Assembly: GCA_021399435.1 (NCBI GenBank)
Contig: JAJTUP010000034.1
Location: 558,001-622,000 of the forward strand
Direction: 5' to 3'
DNA: 64,000 nt
Source: Diaporthe sp. PMI_573
Taxonomy: Eukaryota; Ascomycota; Sordariomycetes; Diaporthales; Diaporthaceae
Below are positions 50,100-61,066 of the stretch, in pieces; within the stretch, counting starts at the first letter, position 1; each line of letters begins with the position of its first letter. Below the pieces are notes generated by a model. It saw only the letters and a program-made list of their open reading frames with translations, made no database searches and was not told the DNA's origin. The translations under genes and the position numbers were made by a program.

Positions 50100-50206
50100 G
50101 AGAGCGAGCGTGATATCGAAGCCGACCAGCAGTCCGAGCTTCAGGAAGCCGCCCAAAACAGGAAGCTGGATGGCATGGAAAAGCTAGAGATCAAGGATAC
50201 ATCTTG
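50100..50206 (+). other. RIO2 C-terminal tail beyond the in-frame TAG
   Basis: 35 sense codons plus TGA continue directly in the RIO2 frame. Composition (Glu/Gln/Lys-rich helix, then MEKLEIKD) matches the end of fungal RIO2 proteins. No convincing intron removes the TAG: GT sites upstream lack a CTAAC/CTGAC branch and would delete the acidic segment. Confidence 0.6.
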
Positions 50207-50876
50207 AGGCCAAAAGCTTCGTCAAACTAAAAAAATTTAGCACCGCGTTGCTAGTCTGGTTCTCGACAGGTGCTCCGACTTTCACCATGCGGCAATAATG
50301 ACATTCACTAGTGGACTTGGGGCACAAGTATTGCTATCAACAACTTCCATGAATGTATATTGCCGGTGGCGATCCTGCTGCTACAGCCAGGTCCAAACAA
50401 CGGAGAAAGTGATATGGTACAGAAGACAAAATGGGTGTTGATGATGTACTGATCTTCCCTGCTCTAACTGCTAGAAAAGCAGATCCGTCACATGCGAGGT
50501 GGACAGCCTCTTGCGTTAAGGGACATACTTGCGATGATAAGACCAGAGTGTAAGAGAGGACACCAAAATTTCGGACCCTGCTGACATCGAACAACCTCCA
50601 CAAGCCCTCGGATAAGGCTGATAATGAAAATTATGCCGGGAGTGCTGACGACGAAAGAGCGTGGTCCAAAGCGTGTGAAGAATGACGGCCAGAAAGGACG
50701 GTACTCCTCTAGACAGCTTCCTTCTTGATGATGGGAGATGACTGCGACTTGTGGTTGGTGGGCGAGTCAACAACCGTCACACCCTCATCGGCAGATCCGT
50801 CATCTGAAGACGACGTGACTGTGCACTGTCTGCGTAGGGGAGTCAGAACAAGAAGCACTGAGTGTGTGGAAGAGTC
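50207..50876. other. Convergent 3' intergenic region
   Basis: Between RIO2 (plus) and the RNA-binding protein gene (minus). It contains both 3' UTRs; no gene seen. Confidence 0.5.
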
Positions 50877-52648
50877 CTACTGGTGATTGCGGCCCTTCGT
50901 CATGTTCACGTTTCCGCTCTTGGCAGCGAGAGCAGGACGGTGGGGAGCCCCAGGAGCGGCGCTACACATGTGTTAGCATCCGCAACACAGCGAGCGGACA
51001 AGGGGTCCTTGATGGCACAACCAACCTGGTAAAACGAGGAGTGCGGCCCCAGCTGGTGGGCTGCGGGTGGTAGATGGAAGGATTGATGCCGACAGCCATG
51101 GTTCCGTATGCACCGATGTTGTACTCATTGGTCCGGTACTGGCGGCGCTCAGCGGTGACGCGCTTCAGCTCCTTCTGAGAAGGCGTGTCGGCGTAGCGAA
51201 CCTGCATTAGGAAACACTCATCACCAATGGCCTGGCCATGGTAGCGCCTGATGACCTCCTCGCAGATGTCGCGAGTCTCGAAACTGCGGTGACTGATCAG
51301 ATTTGTACATGAAGGTCAGAAAACAACACGAATAGACTTACCGGGCAAATCCAACGCCACGGCTGTTGCCCATGCTGTCCCGAAGAATCTTGCTTGACAT
51401 AATCTGGTAGGGCTCAAAGATTGCGACGAGTTGCTGTCAAGTGTCAGCGTGATGACAAGCCTTCAACCGAAAAGAGGGGACACTGACAGCCTCTGTGACA
51501 GACTTTGGCAAGTTGGAGATGTACAGATTGGTCGAATCCTCGTCTCCCTCAGCCTTGAGGCGAGCGTTGAAGCTCTCACGTGCGAAGCCAACTTCGTAGC
51601 CAAGAAGGTAGAAGGCCTGGATGCACTTCTCGGAGTCGCGAACAAGCTTGAACTTGGCAAAGCCGAATCTGTATAAATTAGTGTCTTGCCATTGAGAACC
51701 ACGGATTGCCTTGAGGCCTTACCCCTTGCAGGCACCGGTGGTGGTGTCAATGATGGCCTTGCTCTGCTCAACCTCACCGAAGCGAGAAGCGTACTTCAGC
51801 AGGAGCTCATCATCGGTAGTGGGGTGTAGGCCACGGATGTAGACGTTCCTGTTTCCATCAATGCGGTTGTCCAAGCACTGGTCCAATGTCTTGCGCTGCT
51901 CAGGGGTAGTGAAAACAGCCGGTACAGCAGAAGGGATAGATGGATCCTGCTCGACAAGCATGCGGAGCTCAGCCTCAGCAACCCGCTTCCCCTTGGAGCT
52001 GACAGAACCGTAGGTTCCAGACACAGCAAGTTGCTGAGGAGACGGGGTGGTGTAGCTTGATCGGTCAGCAGACATGACCCGAGGAGCAGACTGCCGGTCT
52101 CCCATGCCTCCGAAGAAAGGAGTGCCTGGGGTGGACTCGGTGGCAGTGGTCGAATAGGAGCCGCGGCGGTTCTCAAGACCGGGTAGGTCGCGAAGTCCAC
52201 GGTCCATTCGGTCAGCGTAAGAGGCCGCTCGTCCGGGGGTGTAAGGGAACATGTAGGCGCCATAAGGGGGAGCGATGCCGCCCTGATGCATGTAGTGACC
52301 AGCGGGGACACCAGGGCCGTAGATGGAATCCATGTTGTAAGGCGCCTGAATGTGGCTTCCATAGCCAGGGTAGACGACAGAAGAGTCAGCAGGCATGTAG
52401 CCGCCAGGAGGAATGGCAACAGGCGTAGCGCCCTGGGGAACGTTATTATTAGCCAGGCCGACGGCGCCGAAAGAACTGACAAGACCGCCAAGGCCGTCAT
52501 GATGGGCAGCTGGGCAGGCCATGCCACGCGGTCCAGCAAGATCATGAGCTCCTGGAGCAGCCATGTAAGCAGGTCCCACACTGGGGCGAGGTCCCTGGTT
52601 GTTGGTATCAGAAACCATGGCGGCGTGGTTGTGGTTGTGGTAAGACAT
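50877..52648 (-). CDS. RNA-binding protein with two RRM domains
   Basis: Five exons on the minus strand: 51723-52648, 51488-51668, 51342-51433, 51026-51283 and 50877-50961 (513 aa). Residues 1-260 are low-complexity, rich in Gly, Pro, His, Met and Tyr (start MSYHNHNHAAM). RRM1 (about 266-345) has RNP2 NVYIRGL and RNP1 GFGFAKF; RRM2 (about 355-435) has RNP2 NLYISNL and RNP1 RGVGFARF. The closest animal group by layout is RBMS/MSSP, single-strand nucleic-acid binders; fungal members are poorly characterised. It probably binds mRNA in the cytoplasm or nucleus. Splice signals include GTAAGG, GTCAGT, GTAAGT and a GATGCTAAC branch. Introns fall inside both RRMs, and the RNP motifs are only completed by splicing. 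Confidence 0.9.
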
Positions 52649-52656
52649 TGCGGGTT

Positions 52657-52953
52657 CTGCATTGGGAAATGGTCAGCACTGATGTAAGTACAAATCGAAG
52701 GCCACAAGGGAAGGTGTGAGAATGCAAGTGGATGGGTAGACCAAGGAAGCTAAAATCAGCTTCCCATGGCAAGGCAAGCAGGCTGGCCGAGCCCGAATTG
52801 TGCTGCTATTTTGAATACGCCGATTCTTGCAGCATCAAACGGCACGATGTTGTGAGATGGAAAAGAGGCAGTGGATAGGAAGGCTTCCCAGGCCGGCTTT
52901 CCCTGATCTGAAGCAATGTGAATGCGATTGGGAAACATGACAAGAAGACTCAC
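52657..52953 (-). other. Predicted 5' UTR intron of the RRM gene
   Basis: On the minus strand a strong donor (AAG|GTGAGT, from 52953) and an acceptor preceded by CTGAC (ending AATGCAG at 52657) lie just upstream of the start codon, giving a 297-bp intron that ends 8 bases before the ATG. A further upstream acceptor (CTGACAG...TGTACAG near 52990) suggests a second leader intron. Confidence 0.55.
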
Positions 52954-52989
52954 CTTGGTTGGATGTATCGATGAGGATGCTGTCAAAGC

Positions 52990-55900
52990 TGTACAGGAAG
53001 CTGTCAGTCAATATGATGTAGACGGGAACAGCAGCAAGTCTGTTTCGATCTGGAAGGTTTCGTGGTGAAGGGTCTGGATCGAACTGTTGTGATAATGTCC
53101 AGAGAACCCAGCGCGCAGCAGTGGATTGAAAAGACCAGGCCGAGGAAGTGGGCAAGGCAAGGGTTTGGGAAAGCCTGCAGTGGTCGAAAGATTGAAGACC
53201 CGTTGAAGGCCAAAGTCGAAAGCTGTGGGGCTCAATTCACTTTGTGGTGGCCGAGGACTAACCTTGCCGTCTTCAAATCGGGGCCCCCACTGGACTGAGA
53301 AGATCAGATGAATTGAGCCAAGGGCACAAAGATGAGCGACAGAGCAGGCAACCTGGAGATGGTATGGTTGCGTCACAGGGGGTTCTGGGATGAAGCGAGT
53401 GGTTTGGGGGTAGAAATGGAGCTATGAAGCAAGCTGGTTGAGTGATCGATCTTTGATGCTGGTGATGGAGGTGGAGAGGAGAGAGTAGAGAAGAAGAACA
53501 CGAACCTCAGCGAGACAGGAAGAGATGCTAGAGAGATCGAATGCCCCGGGGCAGAATAACACTGATGTTGACAGAGAAGCTTCGACGCGCGAGTGACGGA
53601 AGGAAGACAGAGGCCGATCGAGGTACGCGGGCAGCTACCCAGGCAAAGTGTGAATGTCGAGGAAGCTCCAAGAAGGAGTAACAGTCAGGCAGAGGGGATG
53701 ATCAACCCCAGACAGACCTTTCTGTGCGAAACAATGGAAGGGACGAGGTCGAAGATCGCAAGGAAGGCGCGATGTTGGATTGCAAGGTAGTTTCGTGCGA
53801 GTGAGAGGAAGGCAGAGCGGCCATTGGTTTTGGGACAACAGAAGGAGGACGTTGGTGACGGCACATAAATAACCGCCTCAACGAGGGCAATTCAGACTGC
53901 TCAAGACCTCCCCTGCACTACAAATGGGAATGCCAATACTGGAGGCTCCTGTCGAAGAAACCTAGAAGCTCCTGGTAAGAATTTGTTTACCGGATTTGGA
54001 AACCACGGGGTAGGAAGAAGGGGCGGTTCACCTGGTGATGCCTTTTCAGTCTCACCAACACGGATAGTGACTGCTCAAGTCAACAATGCCCCCCATGTCA
54101 CAGCTTCCAAGTAATAGGTATACAGGTACCTGACTGACCTGAAGGCTTCAATGTCTGTGTTCTTTCTCCTCAAGGTGCCTTCCCCAGGCACGTAATCGAG
54201 CAACAGAACTAGGCTTCCTGAGCCCAAAGTCTTGTATGAAATCCCAGAAAAGCTGGAGGGCCTCCCTGGCACATATAAGAGCTCTTTCTCAGACGAGATC
54301 TGATCCAGTCAACCTGGTGGAATGGAACTTTGGTCCAGGCTCAACAGACCAGTGCTCAATTGCCAGCAAGGAAGCCTTTGGATTAACAGTACGACAGGAA
54401 GGTAAAAACAATGATGAGTGAACTGCTGTCAGTTGTGTTTGCTCAACATCACGATGGATTGAGGAGTCTGGGTCTGGGTCTGGGTCCAGGCCTGAGGAAG
54501 ACAGCACCAGTTTCAAGGAAGGTAGGTGAACTGCTGAGGCAGCGGAAAGACAGAACCTTTATGGGCCGTTGTAGACTACCACAAGTAGCAAGGCATTCGC
54601 CGACCATCGAGGCCAGCATGCAAGCAACCATCACATCCCGCCTCCTGCTCTCTCCTTCCCCGCAAGCTAATATACGGCAGGACTGAGATGCAAGCGAAGG
54701 ACGAGGCCAGATGCGAACGGGCCTTCGCTTCCAACCCAGAGACGCGGGACGGGGACATGAAGAAAAAGGAAAGAAGGCAGGCGGCCGAGGCAGGCACGGC
54801 ACGACGCATATGTCAAGATTGCTTCTCACCCTTTCGGAACCCGGCCCCAGCAGAGGCTGCGGCGCAACGTGGCTTCCGGACAGCTAACAATTGCCATTGT
54901 CGATCAGGCTGCCCGTCTCAGGGACCTCTCGAGGCAGCATTGAGAACGTCTACCGCGAGATGATGCGGGCGCGGGCGAGGCTCAGTCGGGCATATTTCCT
55001 TGTGTCTGACTCCTGCACTTCTGACTGGGCCCGAGGTGTCTCGCCGTATACTCGACTCGAGGGGCCCGTCCAGGCGACCCAGCTCGTGGAACCAGCCTGA
55101 GGACTCCAAGCACGGGCCATTCGAGACATTGTCCTTCTCTGGCACGATTGTCATCTTCCTGGGCATCACGGTTCAGCAAGACGGCCAGCCGAGTATCAAG
55201 GGCCACACCATCAAGTCCACACCGGTCCATCTGGCCACGAAGCATCCTGCCAGCTGGTAATGGATAGCTGCGCGATCTTATATTATAGCCCACACGAGTT
55301 GATTCTCGTCGCCCGGACTGCCCTTGCAAGCAAACAAAGCCTTACCAACCTGGTCCATGAGCGCATGTCGAAAAAGCAACCAAGCGGCCCCCCTCGATGC
55401 GGGTGTCCCCACATTCAGTCGTTTGCTCCAATATTGCATGTCGCAACCCTACCGAACGGTCTCGTCCTCGCCTGGCTCATGCTGCAATCCTGGACCACTG
55501 AAGCTGTGGTTGGGCATGCATGCCGTAGGTGCTGTCGATTGGCCTTGCCGATTGATCTTGCCGAAGAGTCTCGCCCAAGTTTGTGCTCAAGACGATCTAC
55601 ATTGAGCCCGGTACCGACTTCGGCCGAGTCGGTCGGTCGAGCCGGGCCGAAAGTCTGTCGGTGCCGCCTGACTGCGTGGGCCCGATCATTGTTTGCTACA
55701 ACTGGACTGGTCCGTATCACCTACCAAAGACTTTGGCACCTGCTCAAGTCGAGAATGTATCAAAAAAGGAACAGGCCACAGCTCGCGCACCTGGCCTCCA
55801 AAGTAAGCGAGACTACTGCTTCCGTCCACAGGTGACATTGGTTCTTGCGCTCCAAGGCTAAATGATCATCACTGTCACCTGATTCGGAAGAGATACAGTA

Positions 55901-56100
55901 TTAACAAGTGTATTTATTGTGAGTTATGAACGTGGGCAGCAAAACTGATCTTTCTAGGCTTGCTGAATTTCAATAAATTTTTCAAGTATGCCTGGACTCC
56001 TGTATTCCCAACAACACACAAGGTATTCAACCAGGTAAAGCCTGGCGTGAATGGTCTCCGCTTCACAGAAAATGCGATCAGAATACGCTCAGCGGGCTTT
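52990..56100. other. Upstream region of the RRM gene and 3' flank of the P450 reductase
   Basis: The part up to about 53900 is probably the long leader and promoter of the RRM gene. From there to 56100 I see no supportable gene. A short TGGGTC repeat lies at about 54468-54490. Confidence 0.45.
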
Positions 56101-58292
56101 CTATGACCAAACGTCCTCCTGTTGAGTCTATTAGTACCCCGTCTTCCGCCATTGGGATTACTTTGTAGACTTACCTGGTATTGATTGGCAGCTCTCATGT
56201 TCTTGACGATCTCCTCTGCCTTGGCCTCGGACACACCCCTGTGCTCAGCGATAATTTGTGCCAGGACAGTGTTGACCTCACGGGCCATGTTCGCAGCATC
56301 ACCACAGACGTAGAAGTAGGCCTTCTTCTCGAGGAGCTCGTTGATCTCCTTGCCTTGCTGCTTGAGGAGGTGCTGCACGTAGACCTTGCTTGGCCCCTCT
56401 CTCGAGAACGCGGTGTGCATCACGAATTGGTCACCCATGGCCTTCTTGTATTGCTACACGGGCTGTCAGTATTGATGCGTTCACGTTCATGGAGAACCAA
56501 CCACTTACCTCCCACTCGCTCTCGTACATGAAGTCTTCGGTTCGCTTCCGGCAGCCAAAGAAGAGAATGGTCTTGCCAATGCTCTGACCCTCTTCAGCCT
56601 CCTTTGCCCTTTCCTGGACAAACCCACGGAATGGAGCGACACCAGTGCCAGGCCCGATCATGATTACTGGCTTCGAAGGATCGGAAGGCAGCTTGAAGTT
56701 CGAGTGGCGCACATGCACAGGAACATGAATACCGTCATACTTGTTGCGGGGGCCAGTAAGCTCGTAAGTTGCACCGAAAGGCTCCGGGTTTGGATCGCCG
56801 TTCTGCTTCTGCTTCAAGGCCAGGAGATAGTTGGTAGTGACGCCTCGGAATGGGTCATCCCGGCCAGGAAGAGTCTGGTTTTCAACGATAGCAGTGATAG
56901 AGATCTTCTTGGGCTGCACCATTGCAGACGAGGAGATGGAGTAGTAACGAGGCTGCAGCTTGGTGATACCTTCGATGAAACAAGAGAAAGGAACGTTGGT
57001 CCACTGCAGGCCCTTCGCAACGGACTCGAGCACCCGGGCAATGTTGAGATGTTTGGCGCTGACCTGTTCATGGAAGTAGTCCTTGTCACTGCCAAGCTTG
57101 GTCATTTCAGCCTTGGAGTCCTCGTCGGGGGCGAACGCCGACAGAGTGGCCAGGAATTGACGAGATACAGGGGCACAGATTTCCATGTGGTATCGGACAA
57201 TCGCATCGAAGGTGGTTGGGGTGGGGAAGGGAACCTTTGCCGTGGGCTCCAGGGCTTTGACACTGATAACTTGATCGCGCTTTCCAGACAGTCCCAGGAC
57301 GTTCACCAGGCGATCGACCTCTTCACCGGGGTTGGTAGGCCAGACGGCAATGTGGTCACCAGTCTGATAACTCAGGTTGGAACCGCTGATATCGACCTCC
57401 ATGTGCAGACAGTTTCGGTCCTTAACGGAGAACAGCTCGTGAGATTCGACGATAGGGGCAATGTACGGGTTGTGCGCGTTGAAAGGTCCCTTGGCGGTGC
57501 CCTCGAGATGCATCTTGTTGGGTTCTCCCAGGTAGACCTCGTGCGAGTCCTTGGTCAAGCCCTCGCGGTCGATGATGCTGAATATGGGCTCGTACACGGC
57601 CTCACGCTCTTCAAGCCCCATCTTCTCAGAGAGAGCAGTCCACATGGGCTCCTTCCAGGCGAGAAAGTCTTCCTCCATGGTGCCGGCTCCATCGTCACCC
57701 TCACCGGGCTCGCCAATTCTGTGAGCGCCGAGTTTCTCGAGGGCCTTGCTGACGTTGCGAACCATGGAGTTGTAGTGCTCATATGTGTTGTTGCCCAGGC
57801 CGAATGCGACGTAGTTCAGGTTGCCCAGAGCTGGGTCGTTGCTCTCAGAGAAGGACACGTCCTCGCCGGTGATGAACTCGTAGAAGTCTACAGCGTTGTC
57901 CGTGGGCTCGCCCTCACCATACGTTGCCAAGACAAACATGACCACCTTATCGCTGGGGACGCAGTCGAGGTTCTCATAGTCGTAGTCCTCCAGGTCGGCA
58001 ACCATAGTCTCGAGGCCGAACCTGCTCTCTTGCCTTCCTTGGCGAGCCTCGAGGCGTAATCCTCGGCAGTTCCAGTCTGAGATCCGTAGAAAATAATGCA
58101 GTTCTTCCCACTCTCCTCCATCTTCTCGAGAATGTTCCTAGTCTTCCCGGCCTTCGCGGCATGTCCGTTGGCGAATGAGTTGGCATACGGATCCTTGGTG
58201 ACCCCCCAGTATTTACCCTTTGTGAAGTACGCCAGGGTTCCGAGGAGGATCGCCGCGAGGACGACGATGTCCAGAGTGTCGAGTTCAGCCAT
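56101..58292 (-). CDS. NCP1: NADPH-cytochrome P450 reductase, with a 2-nt frame break near the N-terminus
   Basis: Three exons on the minus strand: 56509-58292, 56175-56453 and 56101-56118. It passes electrons from NADPH through FAD and FMN to ER cytochromes P450, including sterol 14-demethylase, and to squalene epoxidase. An N-terminal membrane anchor (TLDIVVLAAILLGTLAYF, residues 5-22) is followed by the flavodoxin domain (GSQTGTAED, ATYGEGEPTDNA, GLGNNTYEHYN), the FAD site RYYSISSS, the NADPH sites GPGTGVAPFRGF and CRKRTEDFMYESEWE, and the terminal VWS in a 5-codon last exon. The first exon is 1784 nt, which is 3n+2: the frame breaks at an AGAGAG run (58025-58030) between ASRLAKEGK and RFGLETMVADL. 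Two bases fewer would give 692 aa, the normal length. Confidence 0.93.
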
Positions 58293-61066
58293 CTTGGGGC
58301 GACCGGTGCCGAGGCACACGTGTTAGGCCAATGGATCTGCGACTGTGTTTCTGAGGCAGCTGCGAAGCTTATGGGGGGTCAGTTCTGGAGAATGAGTGCT
58401 ATCGCGAGGAGTTGTGCGAACGGACCTGGAGCGTCCTTGGGCGGCGGACGAGCTGGCGGATAGGGTGAGTGGTCTGGACGAGGAAGGGAACCGGAGATGG
58501 CACGCAACCTCTGTGGCTCTGCTCTAGTCGCCAAGAGCGACGGTAGGGATTGATCGCTCGTGCGGAAGAGCGCGGCGTTGGCCAGTTGCGGGATTACGCG
58601 CTGATGACCGTCGAGGGAAGATGACACGGTCAGCCGCCAGCACTGCGGTGGAGGGTGGAAGGCGCCTTGCAGAGTGCAACAAGGTTTTATAGATCCCGAG
58701 AGCGAAGGAGACAGCAAAGCGTTTTGGGATTCAAACGTGGCGTCGGAGTGGAGGAGGACGAGAACGGACGGGGGAGCGATAACTGATAACGGGCTCTTCG
58801 TGGTCCGGTTTTAATCCGAGCGAGAAAAAGTGTAAACGGTCGGGGGGAGGGGCCGCTGCGGCTGTGTGGACACTGGGCACTGGACGCTGGACAATTCTGC
58901 GAAGGGATTGCCGGGTTTTCTTTTTAGGGGACCATGCGTTGCATACCAACCTGTGCCACTTTCCCTGTCTGGCAGGCTGGGTGCTGTGCCCAGAAGCTTT
59001 ATAGGTTCCTAACTGGGTGTAGGCAGGGTGGTCTGGCCCACCGGTTTCCCAACCGTCGGCCGTCCTGTCCGGTCCAAACGTTGCTGCTGGGTCGACAGGT
59101 TTGCTGCACATGTACATGGCGTGGACCTCCACCTGGGCTGATAATTTGCGCCGTGCTCCCGAGAGATCCCACCCGACCATGATGTACCCGTGGGGTAGCG
59201 CCTTGCCCGAGGAGGATCACTTGTCCCCGAGGCCGTTTTACGAGTAATGGCCTGTCTCGCCCTTGGGCTGTATATTGGGTCTTGGGTCTTATTACGGCTT
59301 TCACAAGCTGCCCGAGGATAGGGAAGCGAGACCGGGTTGCTGCTGATTCACCGTCTTCTTGATGTCCTGCACACTTGTCCGCATAGGCGGGTAGGGTAGA
59401 TACCTTACGGTACCGGGACGGTACGGGTGCGGTCTGCGTTACACTTATACTACGCTAGGCACTCGTCATTCGGAAGCATGGGCAGATTCGACAACCTTCC
59501 ACTGGAGGACTTTGGCTAGGGCTTACTCTTACTGCCTCGAACACCCAACTGCAAATAAGCACGATTGCCCAGCATCGGCTGTTTGATTTTTTTTGCCATC
59601 CAATGCCCGGATGCTATCTGATCTACGAGAGGAAGTGACCAGTCAGTCTCGAATATTCCACGTCTTCGCCGTCTCCGCCGTCTCCGCCCGTCCCTGAGGA
59701 AGCAAAGGCTGATGTGGCTGAGGTGTCAAACTTAACGGACTTGGATGACGCCTACTGTGTACATAGCCTATCCGAGGCACGGTGGCACGGTGCTGGGAGT
59801 CGTGCCGGCGCCGCTTGAAATCAATGCACATGGAGTCATAGACCGCAATTGCTACGCTCCGTTGTGATTCTTGTGACTGTGGCCTCCTTGTTCTCCGTGT
59901 CATAACCCGGGCTGACACCTGCTGACGGTGACCACGATGCGATCATGTGGTCCCGTCCCACAACGTCGGCGGTGGAATCGGTTCCGAGTCAACCGACTAC
60001 AAAGTTCAGAACGTAACTGAACCCCGGAGATGCCTTGGCTACCGGCATTGCACGGGGGCCCGCGAAGCTTGCGCACGACCTGTTCGAATGGTGCCACGGC
60101 TGACTCAGACGCAGGGCTGCAATTCCAGCGTTGGTCTGCGCCGCTGGAGTGGGTTCACTACCAGACTGTAATTATGGGGGGCTCGAGTTGGCGGCGGGCC
60201 ACGGAGCCCGGGCTATGGCGTCGAATTTGTCCCGCGCCTCCGACTCCGGGAACAAAGTATGGGGCCCCAACCGGGTTCCAGCTCAGCCCTGTCCCCGGGT
60301 GTTGGTATTCATTCATATATTACGCCTGGGGTTTTAATCTGGGTTAATCTCTGATACCCGCTGGTGTCACGGTGATTGGGACTTTGCTCATGGTAATCCT
60401 GTCTTATCCCCTGCGCAAGCAATACTAGTAAGCAGTCAACTGTGTACAGCGTCCCAACTGAGTGGCAATCAGCGTCTGTCAGAATGCATTCAGCGGCTTG
60501 GCAAGATGGTGGGCTCTCCAGAGACGTGATTGGTCGCACAGCTGTGTGTACCTTGCATTTCCTCGCCTGCCAGCCCAACAGCCCAGCAGCCGAGCAGCCA
60601 TGCCTGTCCATGGAGAGATTCCCACGGAGGGGCGCTCGCTGCTCTCTGTAATCTAACCAAGTACGGGAAGTCAAGCGCCCGCTCACACTTGGACCCCTCT
60701 TAAACCTGTGGTTGATGCGACTCGGAAGCCGCCGCAGAGGTGCGAGACAGCTTCAAGAGACATCTGGATTGGTCCGTCCAGGCGGCACATCGTCTACCCC
60801 TACCTCTCTGGACCCAGGGCGCCGAGAACAAGCATAACCAATGACCTGCAGGACGGACACTTTCGCGACTGGACTGCCCGCCTAGTCTCCTTTGTTCTGC
60901 TCCCGCCGCGTAGACACTCTGGCCGACATATCGTTCCTGCCCAACACCCTGTCACCTGGGCATAGCTGTGCGTTATCTGTCCGTCTCCCTTTCCGGCCGG
61001 GGTGTGCCTTCTTCCATCAAGACCGTCTGATGCCCAGTATAGAGGGGGCCTGGAGAGAGGCCCAGC
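58293..61066. other. Divergent intergenic region between P450 reductase and PAG1
   Basis: About 2.8 kb with no supportable gene. It should hold the promoters of both flanking genes; the short open frames overlap and look random. Confidence 0.5.

Noticed and set aside
56704..58059. 451-aa plus-strand open frame
   Set aside because: Antisense shadow of the P450 reductase, whose motifs on the minus strand are unambiguous.
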